The position numbers and the translations under genes were made by a program. Positions 15,993-25,917 of a DNA stretch of 64,000 bases are shown here, in pieces; position 1 is the first letter of the stretch, and each line of letters starts with the position of its first letter. This DNA comes from Psychroserpens sp. (lineage in GTDB: Bacteria; Bacteroidota; Bacteroidia; Flavobacteriales; Flavobacteriaceae): positions 682,001 to 746,000 of the forward strand of contig JAEPNY010000001.1 in assembly GCA_017643165.1 (NCBI GenBank). The letters run 5' to 3'. Under the pieces are notes generated by a model that ran no database searches, was not told the DNA's origin, and saw only the letters and a list, made by a program, of their open reading frames with translations.

Positions 15993-18218
15993 ATGAAATT
16001 ATTGAAGTCCCTTGCTCTTTTGACCTGTTTTATATCGTTTACGACCTTAGCACAAAATAAAACAATAACATTAGAGGAAATATGGGGCTGGTCTTTCACT
16101 ACAGAAGGTCTTCAAGCCCTTCATTCAATGAATAACGGTCAAGAATATGCTGTGTTGAATTACGAAAATCGTAGTGCTCAAATTGACCTCTATGATTATA
16201 AAACATTAAGCAAGATCAAAACGCTTGTGAGTGCTAGTGATATAAATGAACTCAAGAACTTTTCAGATTATACATTTAGTGCAGATGAATCAAAGATTTT
16301 ATTGGCAACTAATGTGGAGCGTATTTATCGTCGTTCTACTTTGGGTACCTATTACGTATACGATATAGAATCTAAGACGGTTACTTTAGTGAGTAAAGAC
16401 AAAATTCAAGAGCCAACATTTTCTCCTGATGGTAGTAAAGTAGCTTTTGGGAAAGACAATAATTTATTTATTAAAAATCTTAGTACTGGCGAGCTTGTTC
16501 AGATGACGTCTGATGGTAAGAAGAATGAGATTATAAATGGTATAACCGATTGGGTTTATGAGGAAGAATTTAGTTTTGTACGCGCTTTTGATTGGAATGC
16601 CGATGGAACTAAAATAGCATATATTCGGTTTGATGAAACTAATGTTCCAGAATTTTCAATGGATATCTACGGAAAGGAACTTTACCCAGGACAGTTAGTA
16701 TTTAAATATCCAAAGGCTGGTGAGGCCAATGCAATTGTCTCCTTGCATATTTATGATTTAGATCGCGAAGTTTCAGAACCTGTACAATTGACTAAAAACT
16801 ATTCGGACTTCTATATCCCTAGAATAAAGTGGACAAAGGATGCTAATGTATTAAGTGCTCAGTATATGAATCGTCTTCAAAATGAATTAGATCTTTGGAT
16901 GATTAATGCTTCAACTAACAAAGCGAACTTGGTGCTAAATGAAAAAGATAATGCTTATGTCGATGTCACATTTAACTTAACATTTCTGAACGATAATAGT
17001 TTTATTTGGACGAGCGAATTGGATGGATGGAATCATATCTATCATTACAAAAACGATGGAACACTTATAAATCAGGTTACTTCAGGAGCATGGGAAGTAA
17101 CCAACTATTATGGATATAGCGCCAAAACTAAGCGTATCTTTTATCAGTCTACGGAAGATGGATCCATAAATAGAAGCGTTTATTCAATAGGCCTTAATGG
17201 AAAGAACAAAAAAAGACTGTCTGATAATATCGGAACAAATTCCGCAGCATTTAGTGCCGATTTTACGTATTTCATAAACACCTTTTCAAGTGCTACAAAC
17301 CCACCAACGTACACTTTGAATGACAGTAAAACAGGCAAGCTTGTTAAGGCCATTAAGGATAATAAAAAAGTAAAAGAGAAATTAGCTAATTATACCACGT
17401 CTCAAAAAGAATTTAGTACAATAAATGTCAATGGAAATGATCTAAATATGTGGATGATCAAGCCAGCGGATTTTGATGCAACAAAACGTTATCCGTTGTT
17501 TATGTATCAATACTCAGGGCCTGGTTCCCAGCAAGTAGCTAATCGCTGGAATAATTTAAATGACTATTGGTTTCAACACTTAGCGCAACAAGGCTATATT
17601 ATTGCTTGCGTAGACGGTCGAGGTACAGGTTATAAAGGTGCTCAATTTAAAAAAGTAACACAAAATCAACTTGGAAAATATGAAGTTGAAGATCAGATTG
17701 AAGCGGCTAGACAATTAGGAAACCTATCATATATTGACGAAAATAATATCGGTATTTGGGGATGGAGTTACGGCGGCTTTATGAGTAGTAATGCCCTATT
17801 TAAAGGTGATGATGTGTTCTCAATGGCTATTGCTGTTGCTCCTGTATCAAGTTGGCGATATTATGATACTATTTATACAGAGCGCTACATGGGAACACCG
17901 CAAAATAACCCATCAGGTTATGACGATAATTCACCAATAAATCATGTTGATAAGCTAAAGGGAGATTTTTTGCTTGTTCATGGTTCTGGAGATGATAATG
18001 TGCATCTACAAAATACAATGCAAATGGTAGAAGCATTAGTTCAAGCGAATAAAGATTTTGATTGGGCGGTATATCCAGATAAGAATCATGGCATCTATGG
18101 CGGTAACACGAGATTGCATTTGTATAAAAAGATGACTAAGTTTATAAACGAAACTATAGGCGAGAATCGTAATTCTGAAGAGGCTCCAAAAGAAGAACGC
18201 TCTAATATTAAAGGATAA
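15993..18218 (+). CDS. Dipeptidyl-peptidase IV family S9 serine peptidase
   Basis: The enzyme removes N-terminal dipeptides, usually Xaa-Pro, from peptides in the periplasm. The start at 15993 gives a clean signal peptide (MKLLKSLALLTCFISFTTLAQ). Residues about 90-430 are the DPP-IV N-terminal beta-propeller (with WVYEEEF, the double-Glu motif binding the substrate amino group). Residues about 480-720 are the alpha/beta hydrolase domain with Ser592 in GWSYGG, an Asp at 667-668 (GSGDDNV) and His699 (KNHGI). The 741-aa size is usual. It is followed after 26 bases by a peptide transporter, so dipeptides released outside can be imported by the next genes. Confidence 0.93.
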   Translation: MKLLKSLALLTCFISFTTLAQNKTITLEEIWGWSFTTEGLQALHSMNNGQEYAVLNYENRSAQIDLYDYKTLSKIKTLVSASDINELKNFSDYTFSADESKILLATNVERIYRRSTLGTYYVYDIESKTVTLVSKDKIQEPTFSPDGSKVAFGKDNNLFIKNLSTGELVQMTSDGKKNEIINGITDWVYEEEFSFVRAFDWNADGTKIAYIRFDETNVPEFSMDIYGKELYPGQLVFKYPKAGEANAIVSLHIYDLDREVSEPVQLTKNYSDFYIPRIKWTKDANVLSAQYMNRLQNELDLWMINASTNKANLVLNEKDNAYVDVTFNLTFLNDNSFIWTSELDGWNHIYHYKNDGTLINQVTSGAWEVTNYYGYSAKTKRIFYQSTEDGSINRSVYSIGLNGKNKKRLSDNIGTNSAAFSADFTYFINTFSSATNPPTYTLNDSKTGKLVKAIKDNKKVKEKLANYTTSQKEFSTINVNGNDLNMWMIKPADFDATKRYPLFMYQYSGPGSQQVANRWNNLNDYWFQHLAQQGYIIACVDGRGTGYKGAQFKKVTQNQLGKYEVEDQIEAARQLGNLSYIDENNIGIWGWSYGGFMSSNALFKGDDVFSMAIAVAPVSSWRYYDTIYTERYMGTPQNNPSGYDDNSPINHVDKLKGDFLLVHGSGDDNVHLQNTMQMVEALVQANKDFDWAVYPDKNHGIYGGNTRLHLYKKMTKFINETIGENRNSEEAPKEERSNIKG

Positions 18219-18244
18219 ATACAACTAACTAATAAATTAAAAAT

Positions 18245-19642
18245 ATGTCAACACTTGTAAAACAACCACATCAAAGAGAACTATTTGGTCATCCAGTAGG
18301 TCTATACGTTTTATTTTTTACCGAAATGTGGGAGCGCTTCTCATATTATGGTATGCGCGCCATATTGGTTTTATACCTTGTAGCACAAACCACAGGAGAC
18401 AATGCAGGACTAGGATGGACAAATGGAGAGGCTTTAGCCCTTTATGGATGGTATACCATGTTGGTTTATGTGGCATCTATTCCAGGTGGGTGGATTGCTG
18501 ATAAATTTTTAGGCCAGAAGAAATCTGTTCTTTATGGAGGGATTCTCCTCGTTGCGGGTCACAGTATTTTAGCTGTAGAGCAGCTCTGGGCATTTTATTC
18601 AGGATTGGGATTAATCATCGCCGGTGTCGGTATGTTAAAACCTAATATCTCTACTATGGTTGGAGGCTTATATAAACAAGGTGATATTAGAAGAGATAAG
18701 GGCTTTACCATATTTTACATTGGAATTAATATCGGTGCTTTTCTGTCGAGTTTGATTGTAGGTTATGTCGGTGAGGTTCATGGTTGGCATTATGGATTTG
18801 GACTTGCAGGGATTGGAATGGCCGCTGGGTTAATCCAATATTTAGTTGGGCTAAAATATTTAAAGCAAGTAGGAAATTTTCTTGGTACTTCTGAAAATAA
18901 ACTTGAAAAAGAAGCAATGGATAAACCATTAACCAAAATCGAGAAAGATAGAATTGTAGTTCTATTTATATCGTTCTTATTGGTTATTGTCTTCTGGGGA
19001 GCATTCGAACAGGCTGGAGGTCTTATGAATATTTACGCTTCAGAAAAAACAAATCGAATGTTAATGGGATGGGAAGTTCCGGCGTCTTGGTTCCAATCAT
19101 TGAATGCGATGTTTATTATATTCTTAGGAACATCTGTAGCAGGATATTGGGCTGTGCGAAAGCTTAAAGGGAAATTATCTACTGGGCTGTTTAAGATGAT
19201 CATCGGACTTATTATTATGGGTACTGGGTTCTTTTTTATGTCTGCGGCGGCAAGTCAATACGAAAGCGCTGGTGCTTCTGCTATGTATTGGTTGGTATTA
19301 GCCTACTTATTTCATACAATTGGTGAATTATGTATTTCTCCAGTTGCACTGTCATATATTACCAAATTAGCTCCTCTGAAATACGCCTCTTTAATGATGG
19401 GTGTGTATTTCGCGATGACTGGTTTTGGAAATAAGCTTGCAGGTTTGTTAGGTGAAGCTTCAGAAAAATTAGGAGAGTTCACCATTTTTACGGGAATAGC
19501 AGTCTTCTGTGTGGTTTTTGGGCTCTTAGTAATGGTTTTCAGAAAGAAATTAGAGAGTCTCACACATGGTGCTGAAGATAATGAACATGAAATGTTGGAG
19601 GCTGAAAAGTATGAGCTCGCTGATCCAGACATTAATGACTAA
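18245..19642 (+). CDS. POT family proton:oligopeptide symporter (first copy)
   Basis: This 465-aa major facilitator protein imports di- and tripeptides with protons. The family signature is plain at the N-terminus: FFTEMWERFSYYGMRAILVLYL (residues about 23-44) includes the ExxER-type motif. A further motif lies at FTIFYIGINIGAFLSSLIVG. About 12-14 hydrophobic segments can be counted. It is 26 bases behind the DPP-IV gene with no terminator between them, and is itself followed by a strong terminator, so peptidase and transporter form a small operon. The acidic tail (ADPDIND) has no known role. Confidence 0.92.
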   Translation: MSTLVKQPHQRELFGHPVGLYVLFFTEMWERFSYYGMRAILVLYLVAQTTGDNAGLGWTNGEALALYGWYTMLVYVASIPGGWIADKFLGQKKSVLYGGILLVAGHSILAVEQLWAFYSGLGLIIAGVGMLKPNISTMVGGLYKQGDIRRDKGFTIFYIGINIGAFLSSLIVGYVGEVHGWHYGFGLAGIGMAAGLIQYLVGLKYLKQVGNFLGTSENKLEKEAMDKPLTKIEKDRIVVLFISFLLVIVFWGAFEQAGGLMNIYASEKTNRMLMGWEVPASWFQSLNAMFIIFLGTSVAGYWAVRKLKGKLSTGLFKMIIGLIIMGTGFFFMSAAASQYESAGASAMYWLVLAYLFHTIGELCISPVALSYITKLAPLKYASLMMGVYFAMTGFGNKLAGLLGEASEKLGEFTIFTGIAVFCVVFGLLVMVFRKKLESLTHGAEDNEHEMLEAEKYELADPDIND

Positions 19643-19657
19643 TTCAAAATGAATATG

Positions 19658-19690
19658 AACCCTTGAAATATACCTTGTTTCAAGGGTTTT
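19658..19690 (+). terminator. Terminator after the first POT transporter
   Basis: An 11-bp perfect stem (19658-19668 with 19678-19688), a 9-base loop and a short T-run close the DPP-IV/POT unit. The second transporter gene therefore probably has its own promoter in the 25 bases that follow or depends on readthrough. Confidence 0.75.
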
Positions 19691-19715
19691 CTATACTAAC
19701 TAAATAATCAAACTT

Positions 19716-21491
19716 ATGAATAAGAATTCCGAGAATTTTTTCGCGACCAAAGTAATGGGGCATCCAGCTGGACTGTTTGTTCTTTTCTTTACAGAAATGT
19801 GGGAACGTTTTTCCTACTATGGCATGCGTGCGATCCTTGTTATTTTTCTAACAGGTATGGTAACGGGTGATAATCCTGGATGGGGTTGGACCACAGAATC
19901 AGCGCTGTCTTTATTAGGAACATACGCACTATTTGTTTACCTAACTCCAATTGTTGGTGGATGGTTAGCAGATAATAAAATTGGTTATAGACTAGCAGTA
20001 GTAATTGGAGCACTTTTAATGACCCTAGGGCATGCATCCATGGCGGTAGAGACACCTACGTTCTTATATATTGGTATCGCCTTACTAATCCTAGGGAATG
20101 GCTTCTTTAAGCCGAATATGACCTCTATTATTTCTAAAATGTATGAAGGTCATGATGATAAAAAGGATGGTGCTTACAACATCTTTTATATGGGTGTTAA
20201 TGCAGGTGCCTTCATCGGAATTATGCTCTGTGGTTGGGTAGGAGAAAAAGTTGGCTGGAGCTATGGGTTTGGATTGGCAGGAATCTTTATGTTTTTAGGG
20301 ATGGTACAGTTTTACTATGCACAGCCATTATTTGGAGATGTTGGCGCAAAACCTAAAGATCAAGACAAAGGGATTATTGATACGCTTACAGACAATATTG
20401 ATGAAACCAAAGAAAAGATCAGTGGAAAGCTTAATAAGTTCGTTACCCTTGATTACGTTTTAATTACAGTTTTCATTGTTTCAGCACTAATATTTATTGT
20501 CAATGATCCATTAAGTAAAATCGGAAATATCGATGTATTGAGTTTCGATATAGCAGGTATGAATGACTCATTGTTTTTTGCATTACTAGCGGCTATAATA
20601 TTTATTGTAATTCTCATTGTAAGAATTCCTAGGTATGAAAAAGTAGTGAGGGATAGAATGATAGCGTTTACCATCTTCTGTATATTCACAATATTCTTCT
20701 GGGCGGCTTTTGAACAGGCAGCAGGATCTTTACCACTGTATACTAGAGATTTTACAGATCGATTGTTAGTAGGTAATGCGGCAACAACTTTTAAAATTAT
20801 AGATTTAATTGTTACCGTTGTACCTATAGGTATTATAACCTATGTGCTCATTAGTCTGTTCAAACAAACTTTTAGTAGAATTAGTTTGTCAAATATTGTT
20901 TTAGGTATCAGTTTCTTGATTGTATGGGCTATCGTAATATTTAAGTTGTATACTGAGTTTCAATCTACAGAGACCGAAGTGCCTGTAACATGGTTTGCCA
21001 TATTAAATTCATTATTTATTATAATTTTTGCGCCATTATTTACAAAATGGTGGGATAGCAAATACAATCCGCCAGCATCAGTAAAATATGGCTTAGGATT
21101 GATAATTATGGCAATTGGATTTGGTCTTCTAGCCTTTGCAACAAGAAATGTACCTCTTGGAGCAGAATCTGCTAAACTCAGTATGATATGGCTTGTATTA
21201 GCATATTTATTTCATACGCTTGGCGAGTTATGTTTATCACCAATGGGACTATCTTATTTAAGTAAGCTAATTCCTGCTAGAATGGTAGCCTTCATGTTTG
21301 GGGTGTATTACTTAGCTATCGCAATTGGAAATAAAATGGCACACTATGTTGGTGGTGATATTGAAAAGATCTCGAATGAAAGTGGATTATCTAAGTTCTT
21401 CTTAATCTTTACAATTGTACCAATAGTTCTAGGGTTAATATCCTTTGCGCTGCATCCTTTGTTGAAACGTCTTATGCACGGTGTTCGATAA
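19716..21491 (+). CDS. POT family proton:oligopeptide symporter (second copy)
   Basis: A tandem paralogue of the preceding transporter with the same signature (FFTEMWERFSYYGMRAILVIFL) and the same YMGVNAGAFIGIMLCGWVGE region. At 591 residues it is longer than its neighbour because of an insertion of roughly 100 residues in the middle (about 205-310), which holds a charged loop (TDNIDETKEKISGKLNK) and extra membrane segments. Such insertions between the two six-helix bundles are known in POT proteins. Divergence from the first copy suggests different peptide preference. It ends just before a terminator at 21518. Confidence 0.9.
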   Translation: MNKNSENFFATKVMGHPAGLFVLFFTEMWERFSYYGMRAILVIFLTGMVTGDNPGWGWTTESALSLLGTYALFVYLTPIVGGWLADNKIGYRLAVVIGALLMTLGHASMAVETPTFLYIGIALLILGNGFFKPNMTSIISKMYEGHDDKKDGAYNIFYMGVNAGAFIGIMLCGWVGEKVGWSYGFGLAGIFMFLGMVQFYYAQPLFGDVGAKPKDQDKGIIDTLTDNIDETKEKISGKLNKFVTLDYVLITVFIVSALIFIVNDPLSKIGNIDVLSFDIAGMNDSLFFALLAAIIFIVILIVRIPRYEKVVRDRMIAFTIFCIFTIFFWAAFEQAAGSLPLYTRDFTDRLLVGNAATTFKIIDLIVTVVPIGIITYVLISLFKQTFSRISLSNIVLGISFLIVWAIVIFKLYTEFQSTETEVPVTWFAILNSLFIIIFAPLFTKWWDSKYNPPASVKYGLGLIIMAIGFGLLAFATRNVPLGAESAKLSMIWLVLAYLFHTLGELCLSPMGLSYLSKLIPARMVAFMFGVYYLAIAIGNKMAHYVGGDIEKISNESGLSKFFLIFTIVPIVLGLISFALHPLLKRLMHGVR

Positions 21492-21517
21492 TCGAATAAA
21501 TCCGTTAAAATACCTTA

Positions 21518-21545
21518 AAATGCTCCTTAGTTGGAGCATTTTTTG
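21518..21545 (+). terminator. Terminator after the second POT transporter
   Basis: AAATGCTCC (21518-21526) pairs with GGAGCATTT (21533-21541) around a 6-base loop and is followed by T residues. It lies before the thioredoxin start at 21580, arguing against the longer reading frame that begins at 21481. Confidence 0.8.
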
Positions 21546-21579
21546 TAAGTTCGGAACGAATATTGCAACAAATCAACGT

Positions 21580-22134
21580 ATGAAAAGAATAGTTTTAGTA
21601 TTGGCAGTTGCTTTGATGACATCAAGCATTGCTACAGCACAATTACAAGAAATCAATTGGATGACTTTCGAAGAAGCACTTGCTGCTCAGAAGAAAAAGC
21701 CGAAAAAGATATTAATGGATGTCTACACCAATTGGTGTGGTCCTTGTAAGATGTTAGATAAGAACACCTTCCATAATAAGGATGTAGTAGACTACGTAAA
21801 TGAAAACTATTACGCCGTGAAATTTAATGCAGAAGGAAATTCAGTAGTTAATTATAAGGATCAAACATTTTCGAATCCTAATTACAAAGAAGAACTTAAG
21901 AATCGTCGAAACGGCGTTCACGATCTCACGCGTTTCTTAAAGGTGAGAGCATACCCAACAATTGTTTATATCGATGAAAAAGGGGATGTGATCCAACCTA
22001 TTAGTGGGTACATGAAGCCACAACAGATTGAGTTGTATTTAAAGTTATTCCATACGGATGATTACAAGAAGATCACAACACAAGAAGACTTTAATACCTA
22101 TTACAAGTCATTTAAATCAGAATTTCAGGAATAG
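21580..22134 (+). CDS. Exported thioredoxin-fold protein
   Basis: From the ATG at 21580 the 184-aa product begins with a signal peptide (MKRIVLVLAVALMTSSIATAQ) and contains the redox motif WCGPC with Cys53 and Cys56. It resembles the thioredoxin_7/DUF255-like periplasmic group rather than cytoplasmic thioredoxin: TFHNKDVVDYVNENYYAVKFNAEG is typical. It probably reduces or rearranges disulfides in periplasmic proteins. The upstream extension to 21481 crosses a terminator and lacks a signal peptide, so I reject it. The gene converges on comEC, only 10 bases away. Confidence 0.85.
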   Translation: MKRIVLVLAVALMTSSIATAQLQEINWMTFEEALAAQKKKPKKILMDVYTNWCGPCKMLDKNTFHNKDVVDYVNENYYAVKFNAEGNSVVNYKDQTFSNPNYKEELKNRRNGVHDLTRFLKVRAYPTIVYIDEKGDVIQPISGYMKPQQIELYLKLFHTDDYKKITTQEDFNTYYKSFKSEFQE

Positions 22135-22144
22135 AATACTTGAA

Positions 22145-24184
22145 TTAGTTTAAAATAAAGGCTCCCTTTTCACCTGTATAGTGAAAAGGGAGTTTTCGTT
22201 TTAAGCATGTTTCTTTCCAGCGTTCGATATAGGTTTTGTAATTAGATCCATCAGCAATTATATATTCTGGTGCAATAGAATCAATCAATCTGTTAAGATT
22301 GATGCGTGGTGAATTTCTTAATAGAACGAATTGAGGCTGTAAACTTTTAATATTGTAATTGTTTAAACTATCTACAAGTAGTAGAACCTTGTTATTATAA
22401 ACAAATGCCGATTTAAGGTCGTTTCGATAGACGTCTGTGATGTGATTTCCAATTTGATAATCTGATATACATACTGGTAAATTCAAATCTGTACTATCGA
22501 GATCTATGAAGACATGTAAAGCAGAATTGGATTGAATGCCAATTATGGTGTTTCTGCTTTTATGGAAAATTACTAATCGTTGATTGCGGTATTCAAACTT
22601 TAAAACTAATAAAGTGCATTGAAAAAGTATTATACTGAATAGGACATTTATAAGGCGTTTATAGGTATACTTCTTCGTAAATATACCTAGACATATTATG
22701 AATAGATAGAGTGCTATAACTTCTATTTGGTTAAAAGAGATATTCTCAATTAGAAAGGCCTCCTGGTTCGCAATATACTCGACAAATGCGTTCAATGCGT
22801 ATATCAATGCCTGATAAGATGTAATGAGCCATGTCGGTAACAAATTAAGGAGAGCAAGAAGTATGGAAATTAAGCCTATTCCTAAAAGCATTCCTAAAAA
22901 AGGAATAATGATCAAATTAGCAACGAAAAAAAGACCAGGGAATTGATGAAAATAGTATATGCTTATTGGAAAAACGCCTAACTGTGCGGCAATTGTGACC
23001 GTAAATATTCCCCAAACATATTTTGCAATTCTCAATTTGGGATGCCATACTTGAACTAAAATGGGTTGAAAAAATAAGATTGATAATACAGCTAAATAGC
23101 TCATTTGAAATCCAACTTGGAATAAATTTTTTGGATCAATTAATAATAGTATCAAAGCTGAAATAGCTAAAGTATTGTAAGCATTTGTTGGTCGTTTTAG
23201 ATGCATCGCAATTGTCAATAAACTAAACATGGTTACCGCTCTAGTTACTGATGGAGAAAGTCCTGCGATAATTGCAAAACACCATAGAATTATTAGAATT
23301 GTGAGTCCTTTTATTAATCTACCTCGCTTCAAGTAGAGTAGTGGTTTAAAAACTTGGTTTAGAATTAGCAGAATTATGCCAATGTGTAAACCAGAAACGG
23401 CTAAAATATGAACCACACCTGCTTGTGCATAGGAGTTGTAAAGTTTTTTATCGATATCTTGTCGCTGTCCGAGTAACAACGCATTTACAACAGCAAGTTC
23501 ATTTCCTTCAAGTCCTGCTTTTTTGAGGTTGAGATTTATTTTTCTACGTATAACAGCGGCGTACCCTGAAATACTCCTGCTCTGAGATGTAACTAATGAT
23601 ATAGAAGCATAATCTGTGGAAATTTGTTTAAAAATATTGAGCTGTTCTAAGTAGTTTTTATAATCAAATTGACTTGGGTTAACCGGTTGAGGTAATTCGT
23701 CTAGTTCTCCACTAATTGCAATAATATCATCTATGTTTACTTGTGAATCTAGACTGTCCTTACTAATGTTTAAAAGTAGTTTACCGTGAGCTTTTCTTTG
23801 ATTAAGGCTAATAAGCTTAGCGATGTATTTATGGTTATATTGTGAAGACTTCAAACGCTCCCTTATTTTGAGGATAATGAAGTTTGTTGATAGAGGATTG
23901 TCATGCGATGCAAAATTTAAATAATGATCTTTATACGTTCTATGATCATGTATATAACAACTAAAGAGTCCAATACTTGAGGCTAAAAGGAATGTTGTTA
24001 AGCCGAACCATATACGCTTAGTTCGGCGTGAATTAGAAATTTTATAACATACTAAAAATATAAATAGAGTTGCACACAGAATATGAATGGAAAATGTTTT
24101 GAGATAAAAACTATTATGCCCTAATAAGATGCCTATGATTAGACCAAAGAGTAACCTGATAATTGAAAAATTGAGTGCTGTCAC
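22145..24184 (-). CDS. comEC: ComEC/Rec2-family DNA uptake channel protein
   Basis: ComEC forms the inner-membrane channel through which single-stranded DNA enters during natural transformation. The 679-aa protein starts with membrane segments and an N-terminal soluble domain (about 60-210). The competence domain with about 8-9 helices follows, marked by HILAVSGLHIGIILLIL (about residues 250-266) and SVTRAVTMFSL. The C-terminal 150 residues are a soluble region with no clear metallo-beta-lactamase HxHxDH motif, which many Bacteroidota ComECs also lack. It is the last gene of the surE-lpxB-NlpC run. Its final codons are read on the other strand as the thioredoxin terminator. Confidence 0.88.
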   Translation of the reverse strand: MTALNFSIIRLLFGLIIGILLGHNSFYLKTFSIHILCATLFIFLVCYKISNSRRTKRIWFGLTTFLLASSIGLFSCYIHDHRTYKDHYLNFASHDNPLSTNFIILKIRERLKSSQYNHKYIAKLISLNQRKAHGKLLLNISKDSLDSQVNIDDIIAISGELDELPQPVNPSQFDYKNYLEQLNIFKQISTDYASISLVTSQSRSISGYAAVIRRKINLNLKKAGLEGNELAVVNALLLGQRQDIDKKLYNSYAQAGVVHILAVSGLHIGIILLILNQVFKPLLYLKRGRLIKGLTILIILWCFAIIAGLSPSVTRAVTMFSLLTIAMHLKRPTNAYNTLAISALILLLIDPKNLFQVGFQMSYLAVLSILFFQPILVQVWHPKLRIAKYVWGIFTVTIAAQLGVFPISIYYFHQFPGLFFVANLIIIPFLGMLLGIGLISILLALLNLLPTWLITSYQALIYALNAFVEYIANQEAFLIENISFNQIEVIALYLFIICLGIFTKKYTYKRLINVLFSIILFQCTLLVLKFEYRNQRLVIFHKSRNTIIGIQSNSALHVFIDLDSTDLNLPVCISDYQIGNHITDVYRNDLKSAFVYNNKVLLLVDSLNNYNIKSLQPQFVLLRNSPRINLNRLIDSIAPEYIIADGSNYKTYIERWKETCLKRKLPFHYTGEKGAFILN
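22162..22200 (+). terminator. Terminator of the thioredoxin gene, inside comEC coding sequence
   Basis: A perfect 12-bp stem (22162-22173 with 22181-22192, loop CTGTATA) followed by TTTTCGTTTT lies 27 bases after the thioredoxin stop. The same bases encode ComEC residues just before its end, so one sequence serves as protein code on one strand and terminator on the other. Confidence 0.85.
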
Positions 24185-24223
24185 TCAATAAATATAGTAA
24201 ATATTCTATATATAGAAAATAAA

Positions 24224-24730
24224 CTACATAACGCGTCGTGCCTGAACATATGCTAAATACCAGTAGCGCTCAGATAAGGTAGATCTAATAACACCTTTGC
24301 TCGTTGTAGAATGAATAAATTCAACATAACCAGGTCTACTTTTCGTGACGATGCCTACGTGGTTTACTTTTCTACTATTTTTTTTAGTAGCAAAGAATAA
24401 TAAATCACCTTCTTTAACTGCTTTAACATCTATCCAATCACCTGTTTTGGAAAGATCAGCTGTAGTTCTTGGTAGTTGTATATCTTCAGACATAAACGCC
24501 GTTACTACTAAGCCAGAACAATCTATACCACGTTTGGAATTACCACCGTATTTATAGCGCGTACCTTCAAATGATTTAGCATGATCAATTATGTTTTTAA
24601 TTTCTTTGGCAATTGATACATTATCAACCTTTTTAGATGTTGTTTTGTTTGTCTTTGTGACTGTTCGTTTTGAAGATTTACAGTTTGTTAAGCAAAAACT
24701 TAGAAATATAAGCAGGTAGATTTTTTTCAT
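24224..24730 (-). CDS. NlpC/P60 lipoprotein, cell-wall endopeptidase
   Basis: The 168-aa protein has a lipoprotein signal (LTNC, Cys17), a basic Ser/Thr/Lys linker (18-36) and a C-terminal NlpC/P60 (C40) domain. The catalytic residues are visible: Cys71 in GIDCSGLVV, His124 in NHVGIV and His140 in EFIHST. Such enzymes cut D-Glu-mDAP bonds in peptidoglycan stem peptides. It lies 75 bases behind lpxB and 39 before comEC on the same strand. Small single-domain forms like this are often called Spr-like. Confidence 0.9.
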   Translation of the reverse strand: MKKIYLLIFLSFCLTNCKSSKRTVTKTNKTTSKKVDNVSIAKEIKNIIDHAKSFEGTRYKYGGNSKRGIDCSGLVVTAFMSEDIQLPRTTADLSKTGDWIDVKAVKEGDLLFFATKKNSRKVNHVGIVTKSRPGYVEFIHSTTSKGVIRSTLSERYWYLAYVQARRVM

Positions 24731-24805
24731 GTATAGGATTTAGAAGCTAAAAATATAGAATTCTAGAATGCACTAGCGCATCAGGTCCCTGCGTTTTCAA
24801 CAGGC

Positions 24806-25915
24806 TTATTCACAATGCTCATAAATGAGCTTAGCTGCTTTTAAGCTGGCGCCTTTTCCTCCTAGTTTTTTTTCTAAATCATAATAATCAATGAAGAACT
24901 TAATTCGCTCATCTTCGTCCAAAATTCGCTCGAGTTCTGCCTTTAATCGCGTGGTATTAAGATTACCTTGAATTAATTCGGTTACAACTTCTCGATCCAT
25001 AATCAAATTTACCAGAGAGATAAATTTCAAAGTAATGATTCGCTTTGCGATTTGATACGAAATAGGATTGGCTTTATAACACACCACTTGAGGAACTTTA
25101 AATAATGCCGTTTCTAATGTGGCCGTACCTGAGGTTACTAAAGCGGCAGTTGACACACTCAATAAGTCGTATGTTTTATTCGAAATAAATGCAACATTCT
25201 GCTTTTTTATGAAGGCTTCATAAAATGCATATTCCTGACTAGGTGCACCAGCAATTACAAATTGGTAATCGGGAAAATTATCCACAAGACTTAACATAAC
25301 ACCTAGCATTTTTGTTATTTCTTGTTTGCGACTGCCTGGCAATAAAGCTATAATTGGTTTGTCATTCAATTGATGCGTCTTTCGAAATTCGTGCTCATCT
25401 ACTTGAGTCCTGTCAGCAATTGCATCGATTAATGGATGACCCACAAAATGAACCTTGTAGTTATATTTTTGATAGAAAGCTTCTTCAAAAGGAAGGATGA
25501 CGTACATCGCATCGATATCTCTTTTTATTTTCTCAACGCGACTTGCTCTTGAGGCCCACACTTGTGGAGAGATATAATAATGTGTTCTATAACGTTTAGC
25601 TTTCGCCCATTTTGCAATACGTAGATTAAATCCCGAATTATCAATGAAGATGATCACATCAGGTTCATATTCATCTATGTCTTCCTTGCAGAATTTTATG
25701 AGTCCAAATATTTTCCGAAGATTAAAAAGTACTTCAGCAAAACCCATAAAAGAGCGTTCTTTATAGTGTTTTACCAAAGTGCCGCCAACTGCCGCCATTA
25801 GATCGCCACCCCAAAACCTGAATTCAGCCTCTGAATCTACAGTTTTAAGTGCCTTCATTAAATTGGATCCGTGTAGATCACCAGAAGCTTCGCCGGCAAT
25901 GATATAATACTTCAT
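24806..25915 (-). CDS. lpxB: Lipid-A-disaccharide synthase
   Basis: LpxB joins lipid X to UDP-2,3-diacylglucosamine at the cytoplasmic face of the inner membrane to make the lipid A disaccharide. The 369-aa protein has the N-terminal GEASGDLHGSNLM motif (residues 8-20), the WGGDLM region, and the donor-site LPGSRKQEI (about 193-201) and TSGTATLETALFKVPQVVCY (about 264-283) motifs of this glycosyltransferase family. It follows the small membrane protein gene by 2 bases. Together with lptC elsewhere in the window it supports a complete lipopolysaccharide-type outer membrane. Confidence 0.94.
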   Translation of the reverse strand: MKYYIIAGEASGDLHGSNLMKALKTVDSEAEFRFWGGDLMAAVGGTLVKHYKERSFMGFAEVLFNLRKIFGLIKFCKEDIDEYEPDVIIFIDNSGFNLRIAKWAKAKRYRTHYYISPQVWASRASRVEKIKRDIDAMYVILPFEEAFYQKYNYKVHFVGHPLIDAIADRTQVDEHEFRKTHQLNDKPIIALLPGSRKQEITKMLGVMLSLVDNFPDYQFVIAGAPSQEYAFYEAFIKKQNVAFISNKTYDLLSVSTAALVTSGTATLETALFKVPQVVCYKANPISYQIAKRIITLKFISLVNLIMDREVVTELIQGNLNTTRLKAELERILDEDERIKFFIDYYDLEKKLGGKGASLKAAKLIYEHCE

Positions 25916-25917
25916 AC

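Noticed and set aside
21481-21579. Longer start of the thioredoxin gene
   Set aside because: The extension contains a terminator and has no signal peptide.
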